From: Verrucomicrobiia bacterium
GTDB lineage: Bacteria; Verrucomicrobiota; Verrucomicrobiia; Limisphaerales; DASXHY01
Assembly: GCA_035629175.1 (NCBI GenBank)
Contig: DASPIL010000062.1
Coordinates: forward strand, 1-64,000
Direction: 5' to 3'
DNA length: 64,000 bases
Made by a program: the position numbers and the translations under genes. Below the pieces are notes generated by a model. That model saw only the letters and a list, made by a program, of their open reading frames with translations. It was not told the DNA's origin and did not search any database. Shown here one piece after another: positions 37,856-49,202 of this stretch; position 1 is the stretch's first letter, and the number at the start of each line of letters is the position of its first letter.

Positions 37856-39040
37856 ATGAACCCAAAGCTATATCTCCTGGCGCTGGCCTCCCTCGTAATG
37901 GCTGCCCACCCTTGCGCCGCGCAGACAAATGCGCCAGCCGACGATTGGAAGCCCGCGACATCCAATCAGCGGGGGAAAAATTATCCGCAGGTCAACTCTG
38001 AAGGACGCGTCCGCGCGCGAGTGATCGCGCCGCAAGCGCACAGCGTCGCGCTCGACATCGGAGGCGTGAAGTATCCGCTCGCGAAGGGCGAAGATGGCGC
38101 GTGGATCGGCGATTCCAATCCGCAGGACGAAGGGTTTCATTACTACCAGCTGGTGATCGATGGCGCACAGGTGCCCGATCCGAACAGCCTTTACTATTAT
38201 GGCGCAAGCCGCTGGGGCAGCGGTGTTGAAGTGCCTGCGCAGGACCAGGAAATCTATGCGTTGAAGAACATTCCGCATGGCCAGCTTCGGGAAGTTCTGT
38301 TTTATTCCGCCAGCGCGAAGACCAACCTGCGCTGCTTCGTTTACACACCGCCTGATTACGACAAAGACACCACAAAGCGCTATCCAGTCCTGTATTTGCA
38401 GCATGGCGGTGGCGAAGATGAAACGAGCTGGGGACGCCAGGGTTGTGCGGGACTTATCATGGACAACATGATCGCATCGGGGAAGTCGAAGCCGTTTATT
38501 ATTGTAATGGCGAACAGCTACGTTCCGGGAACGAGCTTTGGTTTTGGGGGCACCAATCAACCCGCTGCAACCAACAGCTCGTACTCCCGCTCCATCTCTG
38601 GCCCCGGCGGACGCAGCTATAATCCCGCCGCCTTTGCGCAAATGCTCGTTGAAGACTTGATCCCCTGCATTGATGCGAACTTCCGCACGCGGGCCGATCA
38701 GCCGAATCGCGCGATGGCAGGCTTTTCAATGGGCGGCATGCAGACCCGCGCGATCGCGCTGGCGAATCTCGACCGCTTTTCGCACATCGGAATCCTGAGC
38801 GGCGGGAGCATTGCGCTTGCGGACATCCCCGACCTCGCGGCGTTCAAGCAGAAGGTAAAGTGCGTTTTCGTCAGCTACGGCAGTCGCGAAAACGGGAGAA
38901 CGTCGGCCAAACCAAACGTCGAAGCACTAAACCAGGCGGGAACCAAAAGCGTTTACTACGAATCGCCAAACACGGGTCACGAGTGGCAGAGCCTGCGCCG
39001 GAGTTTGTATCAATTCGCACCGATGCTGTTTCAGAATTAA
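37856..39040 (+). CDS. Secreted CE1-type esterase (feruloyl/acetyl esterase-like), paralogue 1
   Basis: A 394-residue exported alpha/beta hydrolase of the esterase-D/CE1 type. Signal peptide 1-22 (LVMAAHPCAAQT), an E-set-like N-domain (about 40-130; VNSEGRVRARVIAPQAHSVA), then the hydrolase: [20 protein letters not shown], the nucleophile elbow GFSMGGMQ and a late His (NTGHEWQSLRRSL). It likely removes ferulate or acetate from xylan side chains. It is one of three related copies (with 42163 and 46504) that share the YTPP-YD, YPVLYL, IMDN and SMGG blocks. GH51 follows 53 bp later. Confidence 0.9.
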   Translation: MNPKLYLLALASLVMAAHPCAAQTNAPADDWKPATSNQRGKNYPQVNSEGRVRARVIAPQAHSVALDIGGVKYPLAKGEDGAWIGDSNPQDEGFHYYQLVIDGAQVPDPNSLYYYGASRWGSGVEVPAQDQEIYALKNIPHGQLREVLFYSASAKTNLRCFVYTPPDYDKDTTKRYPVLYLQHGGGEDETSWGRQGCAGLIMDNMIASGKSKPFIIVMANSYVPGTSFGFGGTNQPAATNSSYSRSISGPGGRSYNPAAFAQMLVEDLIPCIDANFRTRADQPNRAMAGFSMGGMQTRAIALANLDRFSHIGILSGGSIALADIPDLAAFKQKVKCVFVSYGSRENGRTSAKPNVEALNQAGTKSVYYESPNTGHEWQSLRRSLYQFAPMLFQN

Positions 39041-39093
39041 GCGTTCCAAACGTTCGTACGCTACAACCGCCATCCCAAAACAAATCGATCGCA

Positions 39094-42057
39094 ATGAGAA
39101 CCCTGATACTGTTGCTCGTCTTTCTCACACTCCCCTGCAGGATCCTGGCAGCGGACGTGACGGGTACCTGGAAATCTGAATTCGATTCTCAGATCGGGCA
39201 TCAGAAATACACGTTCACGCTCAAGCAGGAGGGCGCCGCGCTGACGGGCAAAGCCAGCTCCGAAGTCGATGACCGCAAGCGCGAAGCGGAACTCAGGGAC
39301 GGCAAGGTCGATGGCGGCAATGTCTCCTTCGTGGAGCCGCTTTCGATCCAGGAAAACGAGATTCGCATTGTCTACACAGGGAAACTTTCGGCCGACGGGA
39401 ATGAAATCAAGTTCACGCGTGAAGTGGGAGATTTCGGCAAGACCGAGATTGTTGCAAAGCGAGAGGCTGCTGGCGGCGCTGCAGCTACCGCTCCGAAGGC
39501 GATCCGCATCAAGGCGGGTGCCATCTCACCGGTCACGGATGCGGATGGAAATGTTTGGCTTGCTGATCAGGGTTTCCAAGGGGGCGAGATCACGGAGCGC
39601 CCGGACGTTCCCATCGCTGGCTCAAAGAGCCCGGCGCTCTATCGCTCGGAACATTACAGCATGGAATCCTTCTCGTGGCCTGTGCCAAACGGGAAGTATG
39701 TTGTGAAGCTTCATTTCGCCGAAACCTTCGAAGGAATCAACGGCCCGGGTGAACGCATCTTCTCCTTCAACGTCCAGGGGAAAGAGTTCAAGAATTTTGA
39801 CGTCATGGCCGTGGCTGGCGCCCATTCCAAGGCTTACGTCGAGACCGTGCCGGTCGAAGTCACTGACGGCAAAATTACGATTACATTTACGCCGCAGGTT
39901 GAAAACCCCCAGATCTGCGCGATCGAGATCATCCCGCAGGATGGCCAGGTGATCCCTGCGGCGACTTCCTCCTCCACCGCAGCGCAACCGGCGACGCAAA
40001 CGGCCTCGACCTCGGCTCCGACGCCAGCTGCCACATCGACTGCAACCTCCACGTCCACAGGCCCAATCGTTCTGAATATCGATGCCAGCAAGGTCACAGG
40101 CAAGGTCAGCCCGATGCTTTACGGCTTGATGACTGAAGAAATTAATTTTGCGTACGAAGGGGGGCTTTACGCGGAGCTGATTCGAAATCGCTCGTTCAAG
40201 GCCGATGCCATCGTGCCGCGTGTGAGTCCAACCAATTACGTTGCGGGAGAGTATCTTCCAGTCACGTTTGCGGCCAATACAAAGCCGAGATTCTGGACCG
40301 AGGTTGGCGGTGCCTCGATGGTGCTGGATACGAACACACCGTTGAACGAATTCTTGAACGTCAGCCTCAAGCTCGACGCTTCGACGGCATCGCCAACTTC
40401 TCCCGCAGGTGTGGCGAACGGCGGCTTCTGGGGGATTCCTGTGAAGCCCAGCACCACATATCGCGTGACGTTCTTTGCCAGGGCAGTTGATGGCTTCAAA
40501 GGGCCAGTAACGGTGAGCCTCGCCAGTGCGGATGGCCAGACGACGTTCGCGAGTGCGAAAGTCTCGGGGTTGACCGGCAAGTGGAAGAAGTTCGAAACAA
40601 CGCTCAAGACCAGGCGCGTCGCGGAGTCGAAAGACAATGTCTTCAAGCTCACAACGAGCACGCCGGGAACGTTGTGGCTGCAAAACGTCTCGCTCTTCCC
40701 GCCCACCTACAAGAATCGCGAGAACGGATTTCGTCCTGATCTCATGCAGTTGATGGCCGACATGAAGCCGAAGTTCCTGCGTTTTCCCGGCGGGAATTAT
40801 CTTGAAGGCAATGCCTTCAATCAACGGTTCATCTGGAAGGAAACCATCGGGCCGGTGGAGCGGCGCCCGGGTCATCCGAGTCCCTGGGGATATTGGTCGA
40901 CCGACGGGATGGGATTGCTCGAGTTTGCGGAATGGTGCGAAGACATCGATGTGGAGCCGATCCTTGGCGTGTTTGCGGGGTATTGCCTTGGCCGTGGCGG
41001 GGTCATCCCGACTGGTCCTGCGCTCGAACCTTATGTGCAGGAGGCGCTCGAGGAAATTGAGTATCTCATCGGCGACTCCAAAAGCACCAGGTGGGGCGCG
41101 CAGCGCGCGAAGGACGGCCATCCCAAGCCGTTCAAGCTTACTTACGTTGAGGTGGGCAATGAGGATTTCTTTGATCGCAGCGGCAGCTACGACGGCCGCT
41201 TTGCGCAGTTTTACGACGCCATCAAAAAGAAATATCCACACCTGCAGGTGATTTCTTCCGTCGGCTATGAGCAACCAAGGAACCTGTGGGTCAAGAGCCG
41301 CACGCCAGACTTGGTGGACGAACACTTTTACCGCAACATGGAAGAAATGATGGCCCAGTCGTTCCGCTACGACACGTATTCGCGAACGAATCCGACGAAG
41401 ATCTTCGTCGGGGAATGGGCGACGCGGGTGGGTTCACCAACCCCGAACATGGCTGGCGCGCTGGGCGATGGCGCATGGATGACCTGCATGGAGCGCAATT
41501 CCGACATCGTTCTGCTCTCGTGTTACGCGCCACTGTTCGTGAATGTGAGCCAGTTGACGGGGAACGGACGTTCGATGCAGTGGAGCTCCGACCTGATCGG
41601 TTACGATGCGTTGAACAGCTATGGTTCGCCTGCGTATCACGTTCAAAAGATGTTCAGCACGCTGCATGGAAACGAGATTCTCGCGGCCGATTCGGAGAAC
41701 ATCCCCATGCGCACTTGGGAACGGCGGGGTCGCGGCGGTGCGTCCGGGACGTCGGAGCAGTTGCGGGAAGTCTTCTTCAACGCCACACGGGCTGCGAAGA
41801 GCAAAGTGATTTATCTTAAAATCGTGAACACCGCTGGAGCGCCTCGTCAGATCAACGTTCAAATCAAAGGTACGAAGACGATCAGTTCCAAGGGTGAAGC
41901 GGTGGTGCTGTCAGCCAGCAAAATCGACGACACCAACAGCATCACTGAGCCAGACAAAATCGTGCCCCGAACCGAAACGTTCGATGGGTTGAGCGCCAAC
42001 TTCAGCCGCGAGTTCCCGGCGTATTCCGTTACAGTGCTGAAACTGAAGTCCAGGTAA
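39094..42057 (+). CDS. Secreted GH51-type alpha-L-arabinofuranosidase with malectin-like domain
   Basis: A 987-residue exported enzyme that should release arabinose from arabinoxylan. Signal peptide MRTLILLLVFLTLPCRILA. A small beta-rich N-domain (about 20-125) is followed by a malectin-like sugar-binding domain (about 140-290; VRFAETFEGINGPG-type sequence, FNVQGKEFKNFDV), a Ser/Thr/Ala linker (about 290-320) and the GH51 catalytic part: GLMTEEINFAYEGGLYAELI, FLRFPGGNYLEG, EVGNEDFFD (acid/base Glu690) and FVGEWATR (nucleophile Glu774), then a C-terminal beta domain. The frame is open from 38860, but that part overlaps the upstream gene; ATG 39094 gives the signal peptide. Confidence 0.92.
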   Translation: MRTLILLLVFLTLPCRILAADVTGTWKSEFDSQIGHQKYTFTLKQEGAALTGKASSEVDDRKREAELRDGKVDGGNVSFVEPLSIQENEIRIVYTGKLSADGNEIKFTREVGDFGKTEIVAKREAAGGAAATAPKAIRIKAGAISPVTDADGNVWLADQGFQGGEITERPDVPIAGSKSPALYRSEHYSMESFSWPVPNGKYVVKLHFAETFEGINGPGERIFSFNVQGKEFKNFDVMAVAGAHSKAYVETVPVEVTDGKITITFTPQVENPQICAIEIIPQDGQVIPAATSSSTAAQPATQTASTSAPTPAATSTATSTSTGPIVLNIDASKVTGKVSPMLYGLMTEEINFAYEGGLYAELIRNRSFKADAIVPRVSPTNYVAGEYLPVTFAANTKPRFWTEVGGASMVLDTNTPLNEFLNVSLKLDASTASPTSPAGVANGGFWGIPVKPSTTYRVTFFARAVDGFKGPVTVSLASADGQTTFASAKVSGLTGKWKKFETTLKTRRVAESKDNVFKLTTSTPGTLWLQNVSLFPPTYKNRENGFRPDLMQLMADMKPKFLRFPGGNYLEGNAFNQRFIWKETIGPVERRPGHPSPWGYWSTDGMGLLEFAEWCEDIDVEPILGVFAGYCLGRGGVIPTGPALEPYVQEALEEIEYLIGDSKSTRWGAQRAKDGHPKPFKLTYVEVGNEDFFDRSGSYDGRFAQFYDAIKKKYPHLQVISSVGYEQPRNLWVKSRTPDLVDEHFYRNMEEMMAQSFRYDTYSRTNPTKIFVGEWATRVGSPTPNMAGALGDGAWMTCMERNSDIVLLSCYAPLFVNVSQLTGNGRSMQWSSDLIGYDALNSYGSPAYHVQKMFSTLHGNEILAADSENIPMRTWERRGRGGASGTSEQLREVFFNATRAAKSKVIYLKIVNTAGAPRQINVQIKGTKTISSKGEAVVLSASKIDDTNSITEPDKIVPRTETFDGLSANFSREFPAYSVTVLKLKSR

Positions 42058-43392
<1,335 letters not shown>

Positions 43393-43432
43393 GCTTTTCA
43401 GCTGCAATGCAGGAAAGACCGGCGGTAAAGGC

Positions 43433-43450
43433 CTACGACGAATGTCGTAT
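43433..43450 (+). promoter_or_regulatory. CRP-like palindrome, copy 5
   Basis: CTACGACGAATGTCGTAT, a near-perfect inverted repeat with half-sites TACGA/TCGTA, 71 bp before the PEP-CTERM gene. TATAGT at 43472-43477 is about 33 bp from its centre, consistent with an activator position near -40. Confidence 0.62.
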
Positions 43451-43521
43451 TACATACCCTGCGGGCTGACCTATAGTCGCGGCATCAGCATCGGAACCCA
43501 CAATTCACCAACAACCCTATT

Positions 43522-44352
43522 ATGAACCCTTCGAATCGCGGTCTGTTCTCACAGCTCAGAAATCGGCGCGGTCTGGCGATTTCCGCTGTCGTCGCCCTTG
43601 GGGCAACGTGTTCCACCTTTGGCGTGGACGTCACGGTATCCGGAATCAGCCAGGAGCGTAATCAGGACATCCTCAATTTCCTCCAGCAGAACTTTCAGGA
43701 TGTGAACATTACCTTCGGAGACTACAGCAATCCCGCCAACATTCCCGCCGGCACCGACTTGTTTGTCGTCGGACGAATCGTGTCCAGCAGTGCTTATGGC
43801 AATGCCGCGAATGCCGCGATTTTTAATGGTCTCAGTATTCCAGTTGTCTCGCTCACGAGTTATGTGACTCGTCCCGATGGTGACCGCTGGAATTGGCACT
43901 CGGGTGGTGTGGCAAACGGCGGGAATGTGAGTGGCAGCGAAACCACGATCACCCTCGCGGGCCAAAACGCTTTCGGAGCGTCGGGCACGGCTGATTGGTG
44001 GACGGTCACCGATGCCGGCTCGGGCTTTAACGCTGCTGGCACGGGGACCGTTGGAACGGGCGACATCCTAGCGACGATGGGTGGGAACATTCTCGCCGCG
44101 GGCTGGGATGCCGGAGACACGTCCGCGGGCGGTGTCGTCTTCTCTTCCAGCCGCCTGTTGTTCAACCTTCCGGATTCCGATCCCAACGCCGGCAACGGAG
44201 TGGTCCCTGACACCGCGGCCGGCCGGCAGGCGTTCATCGATGCGTTTGAGACCTACACGCCGCTCGTTGCCATTCCGGAGCCATCTGCAATGGCGCTGTT
44301 TGGCATCGGAGCCGCAACCGTGGCCTTCATGGTCCGCCGTCGCCGCAGCTAG
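43522..44352 (+). CDS. PEP-CTERM-sorted exported protein
   Basis: A 276-residue protein with an N-terminal signal (LAISAVVALGATCSTFGVDV), a middle rich in Gly, Asn and Thr (VTVSGISQERNQDILNFLQQ, then NWHSGGVANGGNVSGSE), and a PEP-CTERM tail (IPEPSAMALFGIGAATVAF then RRRRS). The fold is unrecognised; the start suggests a Rossmann-like or flavodoxin-like segment (DLFVVGRIVSSSAYG). It is preceded by CRP-like palindrome copy 5 and followed by a terminator, so it is a single-gene unit. It is the second PEP-CTERM protein of the window. Confidence 0.88.
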   Translation: MNPSNRGLFSQLRNRRGLAISAVVALGATCSTFGVDVTVSGISQERNQDILNFLQQNFQDVNITFGDYSNPANIPAGTDLFVVGRIVSSSAYGNAANAAIFNGLSIPVVSLTSYVTRPDGDRWNWHSGGVANGGNVSGSETTITLAGQNAFGASGTADWWTVTDAGSGFNAAGTGTVGTGDILATMGGNILAAGWDAGDTSAGGVVFSSSRLLFNLPDSDPNAGNGVVPDTAAGRQAFIDAFETYTPLVAIPEPSAMALFGIGAATVAFMVRRRRS

Positions 44353-44369
44353 GATTTATTCCCCCGACC

Positions 44370-44400
44370 AACAGCCGCTGTCGCGAGGCAGCGGCTGTTT
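44370..44400 (+). terminator. Rho-independent terminator after the PEP-CTERM gene
   Basis: AACAGCCGCTG pairs with CAGCGGCTGTT around an 8-base loop, giving a 10-11 bp GC-rich stem that ends in TTT. It lies 18 bp after the stop. Confidence 0.78.
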
Positions 44401-44486
44401 GCATTCGGGGGTCTCACGGTGAGTGCCTGCCCGTAGGATAATCGTCGTATTCCTTGTCACGAGGCAAACGGCCATTCTTCGCGCAA

Positions 44487-46487
44487 ATGCAAGAGACATT
44501 TCCAACCCGCTGCGTGCGGCGCAATGAAACGGCTTTCTTCGGAACCCTTCGTCAACCCAGCTTCTGGTTTGCGGCCGCAATGCTGGCAATCGTCACCCCA
44601 GCATTGACGGCGCAGGAAGTCGCAAGCCCGGGCCGGAATGTGGTGGCAAATGTTGCGCTCACCAACGGTGCCCTCACGTATGACGTCCGCCTGCGCGGCA
44701 AAACGTTTCTCGAACCCTCGCCGCTTGGACTGGAAACAAGCATTGGCAGTTTTGCATCGGGCCTGGCGTTGGCCGGGTCAGAGATCAGGTCGCTGGATGA
44801 AGCCTATGAACTGCCACACGGGAAAGTCAGGCGCGTGCACTACAAGGCAAACGAGCTGACGAGTCGTTTCACGAATGCGCAGAACGATTCATTGGAAGTG
44901 ATTTTCCGCGTCAGTGACCGGGACGTCGCCTTTGCGTATCGGATTTCGTCCTCGCGCAAACGACGGGTTGTGATTCAGCGCGAGCTCACCGGTTTCAAAT
45001 TGCCTTCCACCGCCACCGCATTTGTCACGCCTCAGGTGCGATGGGGCGGGGGATTCGCCGCTTCCAAGCCGAGTTACGAAGAGGCGTATATGATGGAGGT
45101 GGCGGTTGGCACGAAGTCGCGGACGACGCTTGGCTTCACGTTTCCAGCGCTCTTTCGGAATGCCGACGCAGGCTGGATGCTGATTTCAGAAACGGGAGTT
45201 TCATCCGGTTACGCGGGAACGCGATTGAGTGACCCAACGTCCGACGGCCTTTATTCCGTCGCATTTCCAGATGCTGCGGAGAATGGCGGGGTGGGAGACG
45301 CGACGGTTTCCGGCGCGTTGCCGTTGCTGACTTCCTGGAAGACAATCACGGTTGGAGAAACGCTTGCCCCGATTGTTGAAACCACGGTGGCCACCGACGT
45401 CGTGAAGCCGCTGTATGAACCATCGCAGGTCTATCGGCCGGGCCGCGCCACCTGGAGCTGGCTCTTGTGGCAGGATCCAAGCATGAACGTCGCGGATCAG
45501 CAACGATTCATCAAACTCGCTGCTGACCTCGGCTAGGAGTACATGTTGATCGACGCGTTTTGGGACCAGAAGATCGGGCGCGAAAAAATGGCGGATCTGG
45601 TCCGGGAAGCCCGTGCGCAAAAAGTCGACGTGCTGCTCTGGTACAATTCCAATGGCTCGTGGAACGACGCCCCGCAAACGCCATTGCACGGCATGGACAC
45701 CGCGCCCGCGCGCCATCGCGAAATGGCCTGGATGAAATCGATCGGCGTCAAGGGGATCAAGGTGGATTTCTTCGGAGGAGACAAACAGGTGACGATGAAG
45801 CTCTACGAGGACATTTTGACCGACGCCAACGTGCATGGGTTGCACGTAAATTTCCACGGCGCGACGCTGCCTCGCGGGTGGGAAAGGATGTATCCCAATC
45901 ACATGACGAGCGAAGCCGTGACGGCTTCCGAGAACCTCGTCTTCAGCCAGGGCTTCGCGGATCGGGAAGCGTTCAACAGCACTGTGTTTCCGTTCGTTCG
46001 CAATCCTGTGAGTGCGATGGATTACGGCCCCCTCGTGCTGAACAAGCGATTCTCGCGGGACCAGCGCCGCGGCACGGAACGCAAGACGACGGACGCGTTC
46101 CAGCTTGCGACGGCCGTGCTGTATCAGTCGCCAGTGCAGCACTTTGGCCTGGCGCCAAACAACCTTGAGGAACAGCCTGCGCACGTGATCGATTTCTTGA
46201 AGCGCGTGCCGGTTGTCTGGGACGAGACGCGCTTCGTGGACGGGTACCCCGGCCGCTTCGCCGTTCTTGCGCGGCGGTCAGGGGAGCAATGGTATGTGGC
46301 CGCCACACACGCCGGGCGGGAGCGACGGGAGTTGACGATCTCGTTGCCGTGGCTGGAGGGAAAGACACTTTCCTTGATTCACGATCAATCGGATCGATCG
46401 GCGGGGATCAAGCAGGTGACCGTTCATCGTGACGGCGTCGTGCCGCTTGTGCTGGAGCCGGGCGGCGGCGCGGTTTTGTTCCAATGA
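44487..46487 (+). CDS. GH97-type glycosidase interrupted by an in-frame amber codon
   Basis: A secreted glycoside hydrolase of about 665 residues if TAG at 45534-45536 is read through. The N-terminal super-sandwich domain (SPGRNVVANVALTNGALTYD, DVRLRGKTFLEPSPLGL) and the start of the barrel (TWSWLLWQDPSMNVADQQRF) lie before the stop; EYMLIDAFWD, GSWNDAPQTPLHGM and GVKGIKVDFFGGD lie after it in the same frame. Family members read G-W-E-Y here, so a TGG to TAG change is the simplest cause. The KVDFF Asp suggests the retaining, alpha-galactosidase-like GH97 subgroup (inference). Amber readthrough, a sequencing error or true loss cannot be told apart. ATG 44487 is preferred to 44454 for the signal region. 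Confidence 0.85.
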
Positions 46488-46503
46488 CAATCGAGGTCCT
46501 CGC

Positions 46504-47706
46504 ATGAAACCAAACTCTGGCGCATCGAAGTACCACGTTCTCACCGCCGTTCTGTGTGTTATCGGAATGGCAACGGCATCCGGGCAGCAGGCCAATGTGA
46601 ACCTTGACCATAACCCGCAGAAGAACACGGAAAACCTGGTTCCATTCAGTGCGCCGCTGAATTCTCCCGATGTGCGGGATGATCGGACGGTGACATTCCG
46701 ATTGCGGGCGCCCACCGCGAAGGAGGTGCGATTGGCCGGGGTCGCAGTCCTCACCGGTATCGGAACGAATCAGCCGGTGCCGTTCACGAAGGGCGATGAC
46801 GGCATCTGGACGTTAACCATCGGTCCACTGCGACCTGACATGTATGCGTATCATCTAAGTGTCGACGGCGTGCAGATGGCAGATCCGAACAACACATACG
46901 CTGCGTTCACTGCGATGCCCCCGTACAGCCAGTTGATTGTGCACGGGAGCGGGCCTGCCTACTACGATGCACGCAACGTTCCGCATGGGAACGTGACGCG
47001 CCATGTTTATCGTTCCGAAGTCACCCGGGGCGAACGGGAACTTTATGTTTACACGCCGCCCGGTTATGACCGCACCAATACGTATCCAGTGCTCTACCTG
47101 GTCGGCGGAAGCGGGGAGTTGCCGTCAAATTGGATTTACGATGGACGCGTGAATTTCATCATGGACAATTTGCTCGCGGAGAAGAAGGCGCTCCCCATGG
47201 TGATCGTCATTCCGAACAATCAGGTGGTTCATCGGAATCATCGGCAACACGCAGAACTGACCTTTAAGACGTTTGAGGCGGAACTCCGGCAGCACGTCAT
47301 TCCGCTCGCGGAACGGGAGTATTCGATCCGTCGCGATCCAAAAGGCAGGGCGCTTTCGGGCCTCTCCATGGGTGGCCGTCATGCCATGTTTGTGGGATTC
47401 AACTCGCTCGATCTGTTTGCCTCGTTCGGTGTCCTCAGCGCTGGTGATATGGAAGCCGAGAAATCGCTCGCCACGTTCCTCAACGACGCGGACGCAAACC
47501 GCAAGATCGATTACCTGTTCGTGGGCGAGGGTTCACTGGAAGCGGAAGGCCGATTCGGCGCGCGCGTGGCTGCGCTGGTGAAGGCGCTGAAGTCGCACGG
47601 GATCGAGCATGAGTATTATGCCGGCGGACACGGAGGGCACGACTGGGCAACGTGGCGGCACTTGTTGTATCACCGATTTCTCCCCAACCTGTGGCGCACC
47701 GAATGA
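46504..47706 (+). CDS. Secreted CE1-type esterase, paralogue 3
   Basis: A 400-residue exported esterase starting 16 bp after the GH97 gene (signal peptide about 1-28, VLCVIGMATASGQQ). An N-terminal E-set domain (VTFRLRAPTAKEVRLAGVAV, about 60-160) precedes the hydrolase: VYTPPGYDRTNTYPVLYLVG, FIMDNLLAEKKALPMVIVIP, elbow GLSMGGRH and the late GGHGGHDWATWRH with the catalytic His. It is the most divergent of the three copies. This architecture (E-set plus CE1) matches feruloyl and acetyl-xylan esterases in xylan loci. ATG 46504 is chosen because it gives the signal peptide. Confidence 0.9.
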   Translation: MKPNSGASKYHVLTAVLCVIGMATASGQQANVNLDHNPQKNTENLVPFSAPLNSPDVRDDRTVTFRLRAPTAKEVRLAGVAVLTGIGTNQPVPFTKGDDGIWTLTIGPLRPDMYAYHLSVDGVQMADPNNTYAAFTAMPPYSQLIVHGSGPAYYDARNVPHGNVTRHVYRSEVTRGERELYVYTPPGYDRTNTYPVLYLVGGSGELPSNWIYDGRVNFIMDNLLAEKKALPMVIVIPNNQVVHRNHRQHAELTFKTFEAELRQHVIPLAEREYSIRRDPKGRALSGLSMGGRHAMFVGFNSLDLFASFGVLSAGDMEAEKSLATFLNDADANRKIDYLFVGEGSLEAEGRFGARVAALVKALKSHGIEHEYYAGGHGGHDWATWRHLLYHRFLPNLWRTE

Positions 47707-47775
47707 CGTCGAACCACCGCAGGCTCGTGAAGCTTCCGTCACGTTCACGGACGCTGCCTGACACCACCAAGCATC

Positions 47776-49176
47776 GTGACTACATCGTCCACCACGCCGC
47801 AGCACGACGGGCTTAAAGTTCGCGAGTACGTCGGTTACGCGCTGGGCGACACCGCGTCGAATTTCTTTTTCCAGACGTTCAACATTTTTCTCATCTACTA
47901 CTTCGTGGATGTGTGGGGAATTCCCGCAGGCGCGATTGCCACCATGATGCTCCTCACGCGGTTGTGGGACGCAATCAATGATCCCATGATGGGCCTCATT
48001 GCCGACCGCACCCAAAGCCGCTGGGGCAAGTTCCGTCCTTACCTGCTTTGGGGTGCCATTCCCTACGGAGTGTGCGGCTATCTGTTGTTTGCAGGACCTG
48101 AGCTCGATGCAAACGGCAAGCTCATCTACGCGTATGTCACCTACACCCTGATGCTCATGGCCTACACGGTGATCAATGTGCCGTATTCATCGCTGCTGGG
48201 CGTCATCAGTCCGTCATCGCGCACCCGCGGAGTGGCTTCGAGCTTTCGTTTCGTCGGCGCGTTTGCCGGAGGTTTCCTCGTGTCGCTGCTCTGCCGGCCG
48301 CTGGTGAAGCATCTGGGTGGGGGCAACGACGTGCTGGGTTTTCAATATACGATTGCGATCTTTGCCGTCGCTTCGGTGCTGATGTTCTGGATTTGTTTTG
48401 CCATGACGCGCGAGCGTGTGAGCCCGCCGCCGCACCAAAAATCTAACGTCCGTGCCGAACTCGGCGAACTCCTGCGCAATCGTGCGTGGCTGATGCTCCT
48501 GATCGCCACGATCTTTTCGACTACCTTTATTGCGCTTCGGCAAGGCAGCACGATTTTCTATTTCAAGTATGTCGCGGGCGACGACGGCTCGCCGATCCTG
48601 TTTGGAACGCTCGATCGCAGCACGGTGTTCCTCGCCACCGGGATGTTGGGCCAGATTCTCGGCACCATGACGCTTGGTTTTGTTGTGAGGCGCGTGGACA
48701 AGAAGAAGCTGGCCGCGGTGTTGAGTTGGATCACGGGCATCAGCTTTGCGACGTTCTTTGCTTTGCCGCCGGACAACTACTGGCTGCTCGTTGCTGTAAA
48801 CGCAATTGGCACGTTCTGCATGGGTCCGACCTCCGCGCTCACTTGGGCGATGTATGGCGATGTCGCGGATTATGGCGAATGGAAATTCCACCGCCGCTCG
48901 ACAGCCCTTGTTTATTCGGCATCCTTGTTTTCAATCATGACGGGCATCATGATCGGCGGCTTCCTCGTGCCGGTGTTCCTCGGGCAATTCGGGTTCATGA
49001 GCAACATGGAGCAAACTGCAACGGCCCTGCTTGGGATCACGCTCGCGTTCTCAGTGATGCCCGGATTGTTCGCGGCGCTGAAGGGTGTGGCTCTTTGGAT
49101 TTACCCGCTCGACCAGGGGCGAGTGGATGAAATCGAACGTGACCTGGCCGCCAGGAGGGGGGCAGCTGCCGCTTGA
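47776..49176 (+). CDS. GPH-family sugar:cation symporter
   Basis: A 466-residue inner-membrane transporter with 12 hydrophobic segments, of the glycoside-pentoside-hexuronide:cation symporter family (MelB/XynB-type). The typical pattern is seen in VREYVGYALGDTASNFFFQT and then LWDAINDPMMGLIADRTQSR with WGKFRPYLLWGA. It should import the oligosaccharides released by the surrounding enzymes, with Na+ or H+. A GTG at 47776 begins the protein (MTTSSTTPQHDG); the next start would cut into the first helix. A cytoplasmic GH43 follows 26 bp later, which supports uptake followed by intracellular hydrolysis. Confidence 0.93.
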   Translation: MTTSSTTPQHDGLKVREYVGYALGDTASNFFFQTFNIFLIYYFVDVWGIPAGAIATMMLLTRLWDAINDPMMGLIADRTQSRWGKFRPYLLWGAIPYGVCGYLLFAGPELDANGKLIYAYVTYTLMLMAYTVINVPYSSLLGVISPSSRTRGVASSFRFVGAFAGGFLVSLLCRPLVKHLGGGNDVLGFQYTIAIFAVASVLMFWICFAMTRERVSPPPHQKSNVRAELGELLRNRAWLMLLIATIFSTTFIALRQGSTIFYFKYVAGDDGSPILFGTLDRSTVFLATGMLGQILGTMTLGFVVRRVDKKKLAAVLSWITGISFATFFALPPDNYWLLVAVNAIGTFCMGPTSALTWAMYGDVADYGEWKFHRRSTALVYSASLFSIMTGIMIGGFLVPVFLGQFGFMSNMEQTATALLGITLAFSVMPGLFAALKGVALWIYPLDQGRVDEIERDLAARRGAAAA

Positions 49177-49202
49177 CGTTTTTGTGACGAAAACATGCGC
49201 CT

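Noticed and set aside
39622-41325. 567-residue minus-strand frame inside GH51
   Set aside because: Antisense shadow of the GH51 gene, which carries the catalytic motifs on the plus strand.
44432-44450. Further copy of the palindrome before GH97
   Set aside because: Only one half-site (CGTCGTAT) matches; about 10 of 16 positions agree, too weak to count.
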